A stretch of 64,000 nucleotides of DNA from NCBI RefSeq assembly GCF_036206005.1, contig NZ_CP108143.1, positions 5,919,501 to 5,983,500 on the forward strand. Reading direction: 5' to 3'. A program made the translations under genes and the position numbers. How positions within the stretch are numbered: position 1 is the first letter of the stretch; each line of letters starts with the position of its first letter. Shown piece after piece: positions 39,426 to 46,211 of this stretch. The DNA comes from Streptomyces sp. NBC_00178 (GTDB taxonomy: Bacteria; Actinomycetota; Actinomycetes; Streptomycetales; Streptomycetaceae). The notes under the pieces were generated by a model. That model was not told where the DNA came from, made no database searches, and worked only from the letters and a program-made list of their open reading frames with translations.

Positions 39426-40202
39426 TCAGTTGCGCGAACCACGGGTGCGGCGCATGAGCACCGTGCCACCCAGCAGCAGCGCCGCGCTCGCACCGGCGGC
39501 CAGGCCGATGTCGCCGGCGCCGGTCTGCGCCAGCTGCGTGCCAGGCGTGTTCGGGCCGGGGTTACCGGCCGGCGGCTGGTCCACCGGGGGCTTGGAGGTC
39601 GGCGGCACCGAGGTGGGAGGCTCCTCGCTGGGCGGCTCCTCCGACGGCGGCTCCTCGGTCGGAGGCTCCTCGGTCGGGGGCTCCTCCGTGGGCGGCTCCT
39701 CGGTCGGGGGCTCCTCCGTCGGCGGCTCGTCGACGGGCGGCTCGTCGACCGGCGGGTTGCCGTGGTCGTGACCACTGTGGTTGGCGCAGGAGTTGCCGAA
39801 CGCCGGGTTCAGCGCACCGACGACGTCGATGGTGTTGCCGCAGACGTTCACCGGGATCTCGACGGGGATCTGGCCGAGGTTGCCGGAAGCGACACCGGGG
39901 GATCCGACCGCGTGGCCGTCCGCGCTCGCGCCGGACCCGCCACCGTGGTCGCCGTGCGAGCTGACGTTCGCGCAGCTGTTGCCGAAGGCCGGGTTCAGCA
40001 GAGCGATCACATTGACGGTGTTGCCGCAGAGGTTGACCGGGACGTGCACCGGGACCTGTACGGCGTTGCCCGAGCCGACACCGGGCGAATTGGCGGCGAC
40101 TCCGTCCGCCGACGCATCGGCGTGCGCATAGCCGCCCGCGGCGGTCAGGATGCCCGACGCCGCCGCCATGACGATCATGCTTTTATTCAGAACCTGTCGC
40201 AT
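39426..40202 (-). CDS. Long chaplin with two chaplin domains and sortase signal (ChpA/B/C type)
   Basis: 258 aa, ATG with GGAGAAGGG about 8 nt upstream. Signal peptide 1-28 (ends GGYAHA). Two chaplin domains follow, each with two cysteines: SPGVGSGNAVQVPVHVPVNL then CGNTVNVIALLNPAFGNSC, and SPGVASGNLGQIPVEIPVNV then CGNTIDVVGALNPAFGNSC. A Pro/Glu/Thr stalk of 15-bp repeats leads to a sorting signal LAQTG, a hydrophobic helix and RRTRGSRN. Class E sortase should cross-link it to the wall, where long chaplins anchor short chaplins. It is divergent from rodlin 1, with a CGTAAC -35 element upstream. Confidence 0.95.
   Translation of the reverse strand: MRQVLNKSMIVMAAASGILTAAGGYAHADASADGVAANSPGVGSGNAVQVPVHVPVNLCGNTVNVIALLNPAFGNSCANVSSHGDHGGGSGASADGHAVGSPGVASGNLGQIPVEIPVNVCGNTIDVVGALNPAFGNSCANHSGHDHGNPPVDEPPVDEPPTEEPPTEEPPTEEPPTEEPPTEEPPSEEPPSEEPPTSVPPTSKPPVDQPPAGNPGPNTPGTQLAQTGAGDIGLAAGASAALLLGGTVLMRRTRGSRN
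39616..39750 (-). repeat. Nine 15-bp repeats encoding the chaplin stalk
   Basis: Nine tandem 15-bp units (for example GGCGGCTCCTCGGTC) run from 39616 to 39750 in frame with the chaplin gene and encode a pentapeptide of the EEPPT/DEPPV/EEPPS type. It is a wall-spanning spacer, prone to length variation by slippage. Confidence 0.9.
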
Positions 40203-40290
40203 TACATGCCCTTCTCCGGGAAATTCGCGCGGGCGGTGACCCTGATGGAAGTCATTCCATCGACGCGGACGACTCCATAACGACACAACG

Positions 40291-40296
40291 GTTACG
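40291..40296 (-). promoter_or_regulatory. Candidate sigma-BldN -35 element of the long chaplin gene
   Basis: On the minus strand it reads CGTAAC, identical to the -35 consensus reported for sigma-BldN (CGTAAC-N16-CGTTGA). The -10 match 16 nt further on (AGTCGT) is weak, so the call rests on the -35 and on the known BldN control of chaplins. Confidence 0.4.
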
Positions 40297-40406
40297 GGGG
40301 AAACTTGGAGAGCGGTGCAAATTGTGTAACCACCCGAAAGGGTCACGCACGGATGTTCTCCTCCGAGTGGCACCGTCTGGCATTCGGGTGAACGGGGGCC
40401 GTCGGG

Positions 40407-40434
40407 GGGAACCAAACGCCCGGCCGCGAGTTGA
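40407..40434 (+). promoter_or_regulatory. Sigma-BldN-like promoter of rodlin gene 1
   Basis: GGGAAC, exactly 16 nt, then AGTTGA: 4 of 6 and 5 of 6 matches to CGTAAC-N16-CGTTGA. The start codon is 45 nt downstream with GAGAAGGG in between. The same arrangement occurs before rodlin genes 2 and 3. Confidence 0.5.
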
Positions 40435-40479
40435 TCAGGGCGCTCCGCCTCGGGGCAATCGGTACGAGAAGGGTTCATC

Positions 40480-40884
40480 GTGATCAAGAAGGTTCTGGCT
40501 ACGGGTGCCGTCGCCGCCTCCATCCTCGGTCTCTCGGCGACCAGCGCCATGGCGATCGGCGACGACACGGGCACGACGTCGGTGAACGGCAACGGCGCCG
40601 AGGCGAACTACGGCAACAGCGCGACCAAGGGTGACCAGAGCCCGCAGCTCAGCCTCGTCCAGGGCTCGCTGAACAAGCCCTGCATCGCCCTGCCGGTCAA
40701 GGCCAACGCCGGTGCGCTCGTCGGCATCCTCGCCGCCGTCGCGGTCCAGGACGTCAACGTCCTGTCCAACCCGCAGAACCAGCAGTGCGCGGACAACTCC
40801 ACCCAGGCCAAGGGTGACGAGCCGCTGTCGCACATCCTGTCGGACATTCCGGTTCTCTCCGGCAACGGTGCCGGCAACCGCTGA
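40480..40884 (+). CDS. Rodlin protein 1 (RdlA/RdlB family)
   Basis: 134 aa, GTG start with GAGAAGGG 6 nt upstream. Signal peptide 1-25 (MIKKVLATGAVAASILGL to SAMA), mature part begins IGDDTGTTSVNGNGAEANYG. Rodlin hallmarks are GNSATKGDQSPQLSLVQGSL, two cysteines (NKPCIALP and QNQQCADNS) and DEPLSHILSDIPVLSGNGAG. Rodlins are secreted and organise chaplin filaments into rodlets on aerial hyphae and spores. It is divergent from the long chaplin and followed by the short chaplin. Much of its DNA is almost identical to rodlin 3. Confidence 0.95.
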   Translation: MIKKVLATGAVAASILGLSATSAMAIGDDTGTTSVNGNGAEANYGNSATKGDQSPQLSLVQGSLNKPCIALPVKANAGALVGILAAVAVQDVNVLSNPQNQQCADNSTQAKGDEPLSHILSDIPVLSGNGAGNR

Positions 40885-40938
40885 CCGGGCCGCAAGAACC
40901 GGTCCGGGTCGCCGACACTCCTCCATCGTGCGGCCCGG
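40885..40938 (+). terminator. Possible terminator of rodlin gene 1
   Basis: CCGGGCCGCA (40885-40894) immediately after the stop pairs with TGCGGCCCGG (40929-40938); the 34-nt loop can fold further (ACCGGTCCGGGT). Confidence 0.5.
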
Positions 40939-41106
40939 GCCTGCAGCATCCGGGCGGTTTTCCGAGAAACTTCGCGCATAGCGTTTCGATGCCGCCCACC
41001 GATCGTTACGGATAACAGCTCCGGAGTCACGAGTGCGTTGGGACAAGCGCTCGTGCGGCCACGAAAGACGTGTCCGCTCAGGACTCCGCTGCAGAAAGGG
41101 ATGAAA

Positions 41107-41340
41107 GTGAAGTACACCAAGGTCGCCGCCGTCGCCGCCGGAACCCTCATGGCGCTCGGCGCCGCTGCCCCGGCCATGGCCGACTCCGGCGCCGAGGCTG
41201 CTGCCGTCGGTTCCCCGGGCGTCCTGTCGGGCAACGTCGTCCAGGTCCCGATCCACATCCCGGTGAACGTCTGCGGTAACACCGTCAACGTCATCGGTCT
41301 GCTCAACCCGGCGTTCGGCAACGCCTGCATCAACGACTGA
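41107..41340 (+). CDS. Short chaplin (ChpH-like, two cysteines)
   Basis: 77 aa from the GTG at 41107, which has GAAAGGG 7 nt upstream; the ATG at 41101 sits inside that site. Signal peptide 1-25 (VKYTKVAAVAAGTLMALGAA ending PAMA). The single chaplin domain is AVGSPGVLSGNVVQVPIHIP then VNVCGNTVNVIGLLNPAFGN and ACIND, with the two cysteines of ChpD/F/G/H types. Short chaplins self-assemble into amyloid fibres that lower surface tension. A 15-bp hairpin terminator follows. Confidence 0.95.
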   Translation: MKYTKVAAVAAGTLMALGAAAPAMADSGAEAAAVGSPGVLSGNVVQVPIHIPVNVCGNTVNVIGLLNPAFGNACIND

Positions 41341-41374
41341 GTTCCACCTGACCGAGCCGACGGCTCGTCATGAG

Positions 41375-41409
41375 AAGGCCCCGGACCGCACACAGCGGTC
41401 CGGGGCCTT
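41375..41409 (+). terminator. Strong terminator of the short chaplin gene
   Basis: A 15-bp perfect stem (AAGGCCCCGGACCGC, 41375-41389, with 41395-41409) and a 5-nt loop, 35 nt after the stop codon. Confidence 0.85.
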
Positions 41410-41518
41410 CCCCGTCGGTGCCGGGTGAAATTCCGGGGGTGCGCAGTTTCCCCGCGTAAGGCTTGATCGTTGTCCCGTCCAGAGGCGGCGGATGCCGCCC
41501 GAGAAGGGATCTGAGAAA

Positions 41519-41818
41519 GTGAAGTTCGCGAAGACCGTCGCCCTCGTCGCGGGTTCCGTGGCCACCCTCGGAGCGGCCGCGCCCGCCTCCGCCGCGGTGG
41601 CCACCCCCACCGCCCCCCGGATCAGTCTCACCACCGGCGTGAACCAGCTGACGTCGGCCGTGCCGCAGATCCCCGACCAGGTGGTGAACCCCGTGGTCGA
41701 CATGGTCGGCCGGACCGCCGAGTCCGCCAAGGAGGACGTGGGCTCCTCCGCGGAGACCGTGACGGATGTGGCGGATGCCGCCGCACCGCTCCTCGGCGGG
41801 CTTCCGCTCGGCGGCTGA
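41519..41818 (+). CDS. Small secreted protein with chaplin-like signal peptide, function unknown
   Basis: 99 aa from a GTG. The signal peptide VKFAKTVALVAGSVATLGAA ending PASA is strikingly like that of the short chaplin just upstream, at protein and DNA level. The mature 74 residues have no cysteine and no chaplin motif; they contain an amphipathic stretch (TTGVNQLTSAVPQIPDQVVN, PVVDMVGRTAESAKEDVGSS) and a Gly/Leu-rich end. It lies between chaplin and rodlin genes with all genes on the same strand. A role at the hyphal surface is an inference from context. Confidence 0.8.
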   Translation: MKFAKTVALVAGSVATLGAAAPASAAVATPTAPRISLTTGVNQLTSAVPQIPDQVVNPVVDMVGRTAESAKEDVGSSAETVTDVADAAAPLLGGLPLGG

Positions 41819-41914
41819 CCGTATTCGGTGGTCCCTGCTCCCGCGTCGCCCCCCACAGGCCGGTTCCCGGATTTCCATGGAAAGGGGACCCGGGAAATCG
41901 TTCGAGTGATACGG

Positions 41915-41943
41915 CGCAACCGAATCCCGTCGGGCGCAGTTGT
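41915..41943 (+). promoter_or_regulatory. Sigma-BldN-like promoter of rodlin gene 2
   Basis: CGCAAC (5 of 6 to CGTAAC), 17 nt, AGTTGT (4 of 6 to CGTTGA). The upstream block TTCGAGTGATACGGCGCAAC closely matches the block before rodlin 3, suggesting a duplicated regulatory region. Confidence 0.45.
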
Positions 41944-41993
41944 TCAGAATGCTCCGGACAGGCGGGCAACGGATTAACCAGAAGGGCACGTTC

Positions 41994-42404
41994 ATGATGA
42001 AGAAGATCCTGGCGACCGCGGCGGTCGCCGCCTCCGTCGCCGGTGTTTCCGCCGCCGCGGCCCCCTCGGCCATGGCGATCGGCAACGACAACGGCACGAC
42101 GTCGGTCAACGGCAACGGTGCCGACCAGTACTACGGCAACAGCAGCACGCACGGCGACATGAGCCCGCAGATCGGCCTCATCCAGGGCTCGTTCAACAAG
42201 CCCTGCATCGCGCTCCCGGCGAAGGCCAACGTCGGCTCGCTCCTCGGGCTCGTCCCGATCTCGGTCCAGGACGTCAACGTCCTGTCCTCCCCGCAGAACC
42301 AGCAGTGCACCGAGAACTCCACCCAGGCCAAGGGTGACGAGGCGCTGTCGCACATCCTCAGCGACATCCCGGTCCTCTCGGGCAACGGCGCCGGCAACAA
42401 CTGA
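41994..42404 (+). CDS. Rodlin protein 2
   Basis: 136 aa from the ATG at 41994, GAAGGG 7 nt upstream (a second ATG follows directly). Signal peptide about 1-28 (MMKKILATAAVAASVAGVSA to SAMA). The mature part starts IGNDNGTTSVNGNGADQYYG. It is the most divergent of the three rodlins: GNSSTHGDMSPQIGLIQGSF replaces the usual SATKGDQSPQLSLVQGSL, but both cysteines and the DEALSHILSDIPVLSGNGAG end are kept. In S. coelicolor two rodlins differ in a similar way and both are needed for rodlets. Confidence 0.94.
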   Translation: MMKKILATAAVAASVAGVSAAAAPSAMAIGNDNGTTSVNGNGADQYYGNSSTHGDMSPQIGLIQGSFNKPCIALPAKANVGSLLGLVPISVQDVNVLSSPQNQQCTENSTQAKGDEALSHILSDIPVLSGNGAGNN

Positions 42405-42483
42405 CGCTGCGTCACATCGGTGGTCTCCGTGCACGTTCAGGCCGGAGCCTGCCGCTTCCCGCCTCGTCGTAGTCCGTGAGGAT

Positions 42484-42552
42484 GTGTGGGGCCAGTGCGT
42501 CCGGGGCGCGACCGACCGTCGGGTCGGGAGCGCCGGACGTCTGGCCCCACAC
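42484..42552 (+). terminator. Long imperfect hairpin downstream of rodlin gene 2
   Basis: GTGTGGGGCCAG (42484-42495) pairs with CTGGCCCCACAC (42541-42552), extended by CGTCCGG with CCGGACG after a small bulge, around an inner CGACC/GGTCG stem. It lies 80 nt after the stop and before the small ORF at 42669. Confidence 0.55.
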
Positions 42553-42668
42553 GTCTGTCGCGGGCGGGGAGGCCCGGTCCGCACGTCGGGTAGCCCGATA
42601 GTGCGGATATTGGGCCGGTTGCCGCAGCGCCCGCCGACGCCTCCCGCGCGGCCGGGTAGGTGCGCCCC

Positions 42669-42884
42669 ATGGACCTGTACGACAGTCATCATTCTCCCGG
42701 CCCCGGACGACCTCCGGAGAGCTCCACGCCCATCTACGACCGCCTGCTCGCCGAATGGCGCGCGGCGGCGCGGGGCGAGGCGGAGTGGAACCCCGCAGGC
42801 GCGGCCTCCGCGCCACCGGCCCCGGCGGCGCCGGGGCGACGCGGAGAAGGCGCGTTCGTCCCCGCCGCACGCAGAGCGGGTTAG
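42669..42884 (+). CDS. 71-aa hypothetical protein in the rodlin locus
   Basis: It reads MDLYDSHHSPGPGRPPESST then PIYDRLLAEWRAAARGEAEW, followed by an Ala/Pro-rich end. No signal peptide or membrane helix is present, so it is cytoplasmic, unlike its neighbours. A near-match -10 (TAGGTG) lies 6 nt before the ATG, suggesting a leaderless mRNA and independent expression. The block IYDRLLAEWRAA looks like a conserved motif of short streptomycete proteins, but I know no function. Confidence 0.65.
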   Translation: MDLYDSHHSPGPGRPPESSTPIYDRLLAEWRAAARGEAEWNPAGAASAPPAPAAPGRRGEGAFVPAARRAG

Positions 42885-42942
42885 CGGCAGAAGGTCGCGG
42901 ACGTCGACGTGGAAACCGGTACAACCCGTTCGAGTGGTGTAG

Positions 42943-42970
42943 CGGAACCAAACCGTCCGGTCTGAGTTAG
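42943..42970 (+). promoter_or_regulatory. Sigma-BldN-like promoter of rodlin gene 3
   Basis: CGGAAC (5 of 6 to CGTAAC), exactly 16 nt, AGTTAG (weak -10). It aligns with the corresponding regions of rodlins 1 and 2, including AACCAAAC and AGTTNNTCAG blocks. Confidence 0.45.
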
Positions 42971-43012
42971 TCAGGACGTTCCACAACGGGACGCTCCGAA
43001 AGGTGAAGCGCA

Positions 43013-43420
43013 ATGAAGAAGATGATGGCCGGCGCCGCTGTGGCTGTGTCCCTGATCGGTCTCTCGGCTGCTGCGGCCCCCTCGGCCATGGCGATCGGTG
43101 ACGACCACGGCACGACGACGGTGAACGGCAACGGCGCCGAGGCGAACTACGGCAACAGCGCGACCAAGGGCGACCAGAGCCCGCAGCTCAGCCTCGTCCA
43201 GGGCTCGCTGAACAAGCCCTGCATCGCTCTGCCGGTGAAGGCCAACGTCGGTTCGCTGATCGGTGTCATCCCGATCGCGGTCCAGGACATCAACGTCCTG
43301 TCCAACCCGCAGAACCAGCAGTGCGCCGACAACTCCACGCAGGCCAAGGGCGACGAGCCGCTGTCGCACATCCTGAACGACATCCCGGTCCTCTCGGGCA
43401 ACGGCGCCGGCAACAGCTGA
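43013..43420 (+). CDS. Rodlin protein 3
   Basis: 135 aa, ATG with GAAAGGTGAAG upstream. Signal peptide 1-26 (MKKMMAGAAVAVSLIGLSAA to SAMA). The mature protein is nearly identical to rodlin 1 in its first half (NGNGAEANYGNSATKGDQSP) and close to it elsewhere; both cysteines are present. DNA at 43121-43249 differs from 40582-40710 at only a few positions, which implies recent duplication or gene conversion. It has its own BldN-like promoter and terminator. Confidence 0.95.
   Translation: MKKMMAGAAVAVSLIGLSAAAAPSAMAIGDDHGTTTVNGNGAEANYGNSATKGDQSPQLSLVQGSLNKPCIALPVKANVGSLIGVIPIAVQDINVLSNPQNQQCADNSTQAKGDEPLSHILNDIPVLSGNGAGNS
43121..43249 (+). repeat. Near-identical 129-bp segment shared with rodlin gene 1 (40582-40710)
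   Basis: By eye only about five base differences occur over the 129 bp, fewer than expected for paralogs whose signal peptides have clearly diverged. It begins GTGAACGGCAACGGCGCCGA in both copies. Confidence 0.8.
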
Positions 43421-43430
43421 CGCCACCGAG

Positions 43431-43472
43431 ATGCGGGCGGTCCGGGGCGTACGCCCGCGGGACCGCCCGCAT
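43431..43472 (+). terminator. Terminator of rodlin gene 3
   Basis: ATGCGGGCGGTCC (43431-43443) pairs with GGACCGCCCGCAT (43460-43472), a 13-bp perfect stem with an inner GGGCGTACGCCC stem and a short T-run after it. Confidence 0.85.
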
Positions 43473-43495
43473 TTCGCTGTACGGCATGCGCACAC

Positions 43496-43535
43496 GGCGA
43501 TGCCCACCACTCGACGGGGGGTGGTGGGCATCGCC
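43496..43535 (-). terminator. Terminator of the DUF5949 gene
   Basis: GGCGATGCCCACCAC (43496-43510) pairs with 43521-43535, a 15-bp perfect stem with a 10-nt loop. It lies beyond the stop of the minus-strand gene and back-to-back with the rodlin 3 terminator. Confidence 0.8.
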
Positions 43536-43563
43536 CTTGGCGCGTCCGGTGTGCGGAGGTGGG

Positions 43564-44064
43564 TCAGCCCAGGCTGCGCACCGGCAGGAGGCAGTGGGCG
43601 GACGTCCCCACGACGTCCGGGTCGGCCACGAAGGAGCGGAGCAGGTCCTCGCCGACCGGCTGCCCCGGGACCGCCGCCGGCCAGGGGCGCGTGGCGAACA
43701 TCCCGTGGACCACACCGGCCGACCGTGCCACCGCCAGCCACTCGGCCGGCACGGTGTACTGCGCCTTGAAGTGCGGCAGGGTCAGCACGACCTGGCCGGC
43801 CTGGATGAGCAGCTTCACCGGGAGGTTCGGCAGCTCCGAGGCGTCCAGGGTCTCGCCCCCGACCCGCAGTCCGCTGCGCTCCAGCGCCGTGTGCATCGCC
43901 CTCTCGCCGACTTCGGGCCCCTCCGGGCCGTCGCCCAGCGAGTAGGTCAGGAGGAAGGCCGTCTCGCTGCCCGTGGCAGGGTTCGAACCGCTCCAGGCGA
44001 TGAGGATCTGGGTCCCCAACTGGGCAGGTGAGTAAGGGGTGGTGACGGAGTTCGATGAGCTCAT
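43564..44064 (-). CDS. DUF5949 family protein
   Basis: 166 aa from MSSSNSVTTPYSPAQLGTQI. The pattern QILIAWSGSNPATGSETAFL and ELPNLPVKLLIQAGQVVLTL is what I know from the Streptomyces-specific DUF5949 family, cytoplasmic proteins with no known role. A TAGGGT -10 (44077-44072) lies 7 nt before the ATG and there is no Shine-Dalgarno, so it is probably leaderless. Convergent with rodlin 3. Confidence 0.75.
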   Translation of the reverse strand: MSSSNSVTTPYSPAQLGTQILIAWSGSNPATGSETAFLLTYSLGDGPEGPEVGERAMHTALERSGLRVGGETLDASELPNLPVKLLIQAGQVVLTLPHFKAQYTVPAEWLAVARSAGVVHGMFATRPWPAAVPGQPVGEDLLRSFVADPDVVGTSAHCLLPVRSLG

Positions 44065-44180
44065 GTCCGGCACCCTAACGGCCCGATACCGGTACGTGTG
44101 CACGCGTATCACCCGATCGGGGACCGCCGCGGCGAACCGGGCGGCTCCGGCGCAGGCCGTCGGGGCGTGGGGAAAACCTG

Positions 44181-44211
44181 TTGACGGCGCCCGCGGGTGC
44201 GGCGCTAGGGT
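44181..44211 (+). promoter_or_regulatory. Promoter of rsgA
   Basis: TTGACG (44181-44186), 19-nt spacer, TAGGGT (44206-44211). The spacer is slightly long, but both hexamers are good for the vegetative sigma factor. Transcription would begin near 44218, leaving a 165-nt leader that includes a short ORF. Confidence 0.55.
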
Positions 44212-44247
44212 GTGCGCAGTTCAAGGAACCAGGAGGTGAGGACATTG

Positions 44248-44319
44248 ATGACTGTCGCTGCGGTGGGCACTGCCCACGACCCGAAGTGCATCGTTCCCAC
44301 CCCTGCGGCCACCGGCTGA
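44248..44319 (+). CDS. Possible 23-aa leader ORF upstream of rsgA
   Basis: A strong AGGAGG (44231-44236) precedes this ORF, better than the site of rsgA itself. It reads MTVAAVGTAHDPKCIVPTP followed by AATG and a stop 63 nt before the rsgA TTG; TTG at 44245 or GTG at 44236 could also start it. The strong ribosome site in a long leader suggests translation-coupled control. No family is known to me. Confidence 0.5.
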   Translation: MTVAAVGTAHDPKCIVPTPAATG

Positions 44320-44382
44320 ACCTCTCCACCACACCCGTGCCCGAGCGCGCGGTGCCGGGGCCGCCCTTGTGAAGGGTTTCCC

Positions 44383-45537
44383 TTGTCTTTCTCCCATTCC
44401 CAGGTTTCGTCCCCGTCGCACGCGCTGACCCCGTACGGCTGGGACGACGACTGGGCCGCCGCCTTCGCGCCGTTCGCCGAGCAGGGTCTCCTGCCGGGAC
44501 GTGTCGTGAGGGTGGACCGCGGTCAGTGCGACGTGGTCACGCCCGACGGCACCCTCAGGGCGGACACCGCTTTCGTGGTGCCCCGCGACCCCATGCGGAT
44601 CGTCTGCACCGGCGACTGGGTCGCCGTCGACCCCGACGGCGACCCGCAGTTCGTGCGCACGCTCCTGCCCCGCCGCACGGCCTTCGTACGCTCGACGTCC
44701 TCGCAGCGTTCCGAGGGCCAGGTGCTCGCCACCAACATCGATCACATCGTCATCTGCGTCTCGCTCGCCGTCGACCTCGACCTCGGCCGACTGGAGCGGT
44801 TCCTCGCACTCGCCATGTCCAGCACGGCGGGTGCGGCCCTGCTCGGCGACGGGGCGGACACCGGGCCGTACGAGGCACATCCCCTCGTGCTGCTCACCAA
44901 GGCGGACCTCGTACCGGATCCCGTCACGCTCGGCCACCTCGTCGAGGACATCGAACGCATCGCCCCCGGGGTGCAGGTGCTGCCCGTCAGCTCCGCGACG
45001 GGGGAGGGCGTCGACGTGTTCGGCGCGATCGTCGGCTCCGGCACGAGCGTGCTCCTCGGCACCTCGGGCGCCGGAAAGTCGACGCTGGCCAACACGCTCC
45101 TCGGGGAGGACGTGATGGACGTGCGCGCGGCCCGCGACGTCGACGGCAAGGGCCGGCACACGACCACGACCCGCAATCTCCTCGTACTGCCCGGCGGGGG
45201 TGTCCTGATCGACACCCCCGGGCTGCGCGGGGTGGGCCTCTGGGACGCGGAGAGCGGAGTCGGTCAGGTCTTCTCCGAGATCGAGGACCTCGCCGGGCGG
45301 TGCCGCTTCCAGGACTGCGCCCACGAGTCGGAGCCCGGCTGCGCCGTGCTCGCCGCCATCGAGGACGGCTCGCTGGCCGAGCGGCGCCTGGACAGCTACC
45401 GCAAGCTGCTCCGTGAGAACCACCGCATCGCGGCCAAGACCGACGCCCGGCTGCGGAGCGAGACCCTGCGCGAGTGGAAGCGCAGGGGAGCGGAGGGCCG
45501 GGCCGCGATGGAGATGAAGCGGGGCCGGATCCGATAG
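44383..45537 (+). CDS. rsgA: Ribosome small-subunit-dependent GTPase RsgA
   Basis: 384 aa, TTG start behind GAAGGG. N-terminal OB fold (VVRVDRGQCDVVTPDGTLRA), then a circularly permuted GTPase: VLLTKADLVPDP (G4) precedes LGTSGAGKSTLANTLLGEDV (G1) and LIDTPGLRGVGLW (G3). The C-terminal zinc-binding domain has CRFQDCAHESEPGCAV (Cys/His ligands). RsgA checks 30S subunit maturation. It is longer than E. coli RsgA because of N- and C-terminal tails common in actinobacteria. It converges on the DUF456 gene. Confidence 0.95.
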   Translation: MSFSHSQVSSPSHALTPYGWDDDWAAAFAPFAEQGLLPGRVVRVDRGQCDVVTPDGTLRADTAFVVPRDPMRIVCTGDWVAVDPDGDPQFVRTLLPRRTAFVRSTSSQRSEGQVLATNIDHIVICVSLAVDLDLGRLERFLALAMSSTAGAALLGDGADTGPYEAHPLVLLTKADLVPDPVTLGHLVEDIERIAPGVQVLPVSSATGEGVDVFGAIVGSGTSVLLGTSGAGKSTLANTLLGEDVMDVRAARDVDGKGRHTTTTRNLLVLPGGGVLIDTPGLRGVGLWDAESGVGQVFSEIEDLAGRCRFQDCAHESEPGCAVLAAIEDGSLAERRLDSYRKLLRENHRIAAKTDARLRSETLREWKRRGAEGRAAMEMKRGRIR

Positions 45538-45612
45538 CGGTACCGACCGGGTGCCGGGCCGGCGATCCACGCCGCCCGTCACCCGGCTCCACCGGGCTGC
45601 TTCGCCCCGTCC

Positions 45613-46095
45613 TCAGCCCCGGACGAGTGCTCCCAGCCACGCCCCGGCCACCAGGAGACAGCAGAAGAGTTCGACCAGCACGGAGTACCCCGTCGCGCGC
45701 ATCACCGACTTGAGCGAGGCCCAGCCCGCGGCCCTGCTGCCGAGCCGCACGCGTTCCGCGCCGTAGACCGCCGCCACGTATCCGAGGATCGCGCCGATCA
45801 CCGGGATCACGAAGAAGCCCGCGATGGCCGCGATGCCCCCGGCCATCAGCGTCCCGCGTGGTGCCCCGGACTCGCGGGGGCGGCGGGAGGGCAGTACCGC
45901 CTTCAGCGCCTGGTTGACCAGCAGCACGCACGTCGCGCCGATGAGCACCCCCCAGGCGACGGGGGTCGGGTCGGACAGCGCCCACCACAGGACCGCGGCC
46001 CACACGATCGCCTGCCCGGGCACGCCCGGCACCAGCACGCCGACCAGGCCGAGCAGCATCACCGCTCCCACGGCGACGAGCTGCCACACACTCAT
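45613..46095 (-). CDS. DUF456 family membrane protein
   Basis: 160 aa, four or more membrane helices (LVAVGAVMLLGLVGVLVPGV, VLIGATCVLLVNQAL, IAAIAGFFVIPVIGAILGYV, LVELFCCLLVAGAWLGALV). The PGVPGQ motif near residue 25 and the Gly-rich GAILGYVAAVYGAE block are typical. Function of the family is unknown; glycine-zipper-like helices have been noted. Upstream of the ATG, CAGGCT sits 6 nt away, close to the leaderless pattern but with a mismatch. Confidence 0.88.
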   Translation of the reverse strand: MSVWQLVAVGAVMLLGLVGVLVPGVPGQAIVWAAVLWWALSDPTPVAWGVLIGATCVLLVNQALKAVLPSRRPRESGAPRGTLMAGGIAAIAGFFVIPVIGAILGYVAAVYGAERVRLGSRAAGWASLKSVMRATGYSVLVELFCCLLVAGAWLGALVRG

Positions 46096-46211
46096 CCGAC
46101 CAGCCTGCCGGACACCGCCCGGTCCCGCCCGTCAGGCCTTCGCGGCGACGGCCGCGGGGCACCCCCCGTCCACCGCCACGACCGGAGCGTCACGGCGGGG
46201 AGGAGTGCCCG

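Noticed and set aside
39616..39750. Short direct repeats that could suggest a CRISPR array
   Set aside because: The 15-bp units are contiguous without spacers, lie in frame in the chaplin gene and encode its Pro/Glu stalk.
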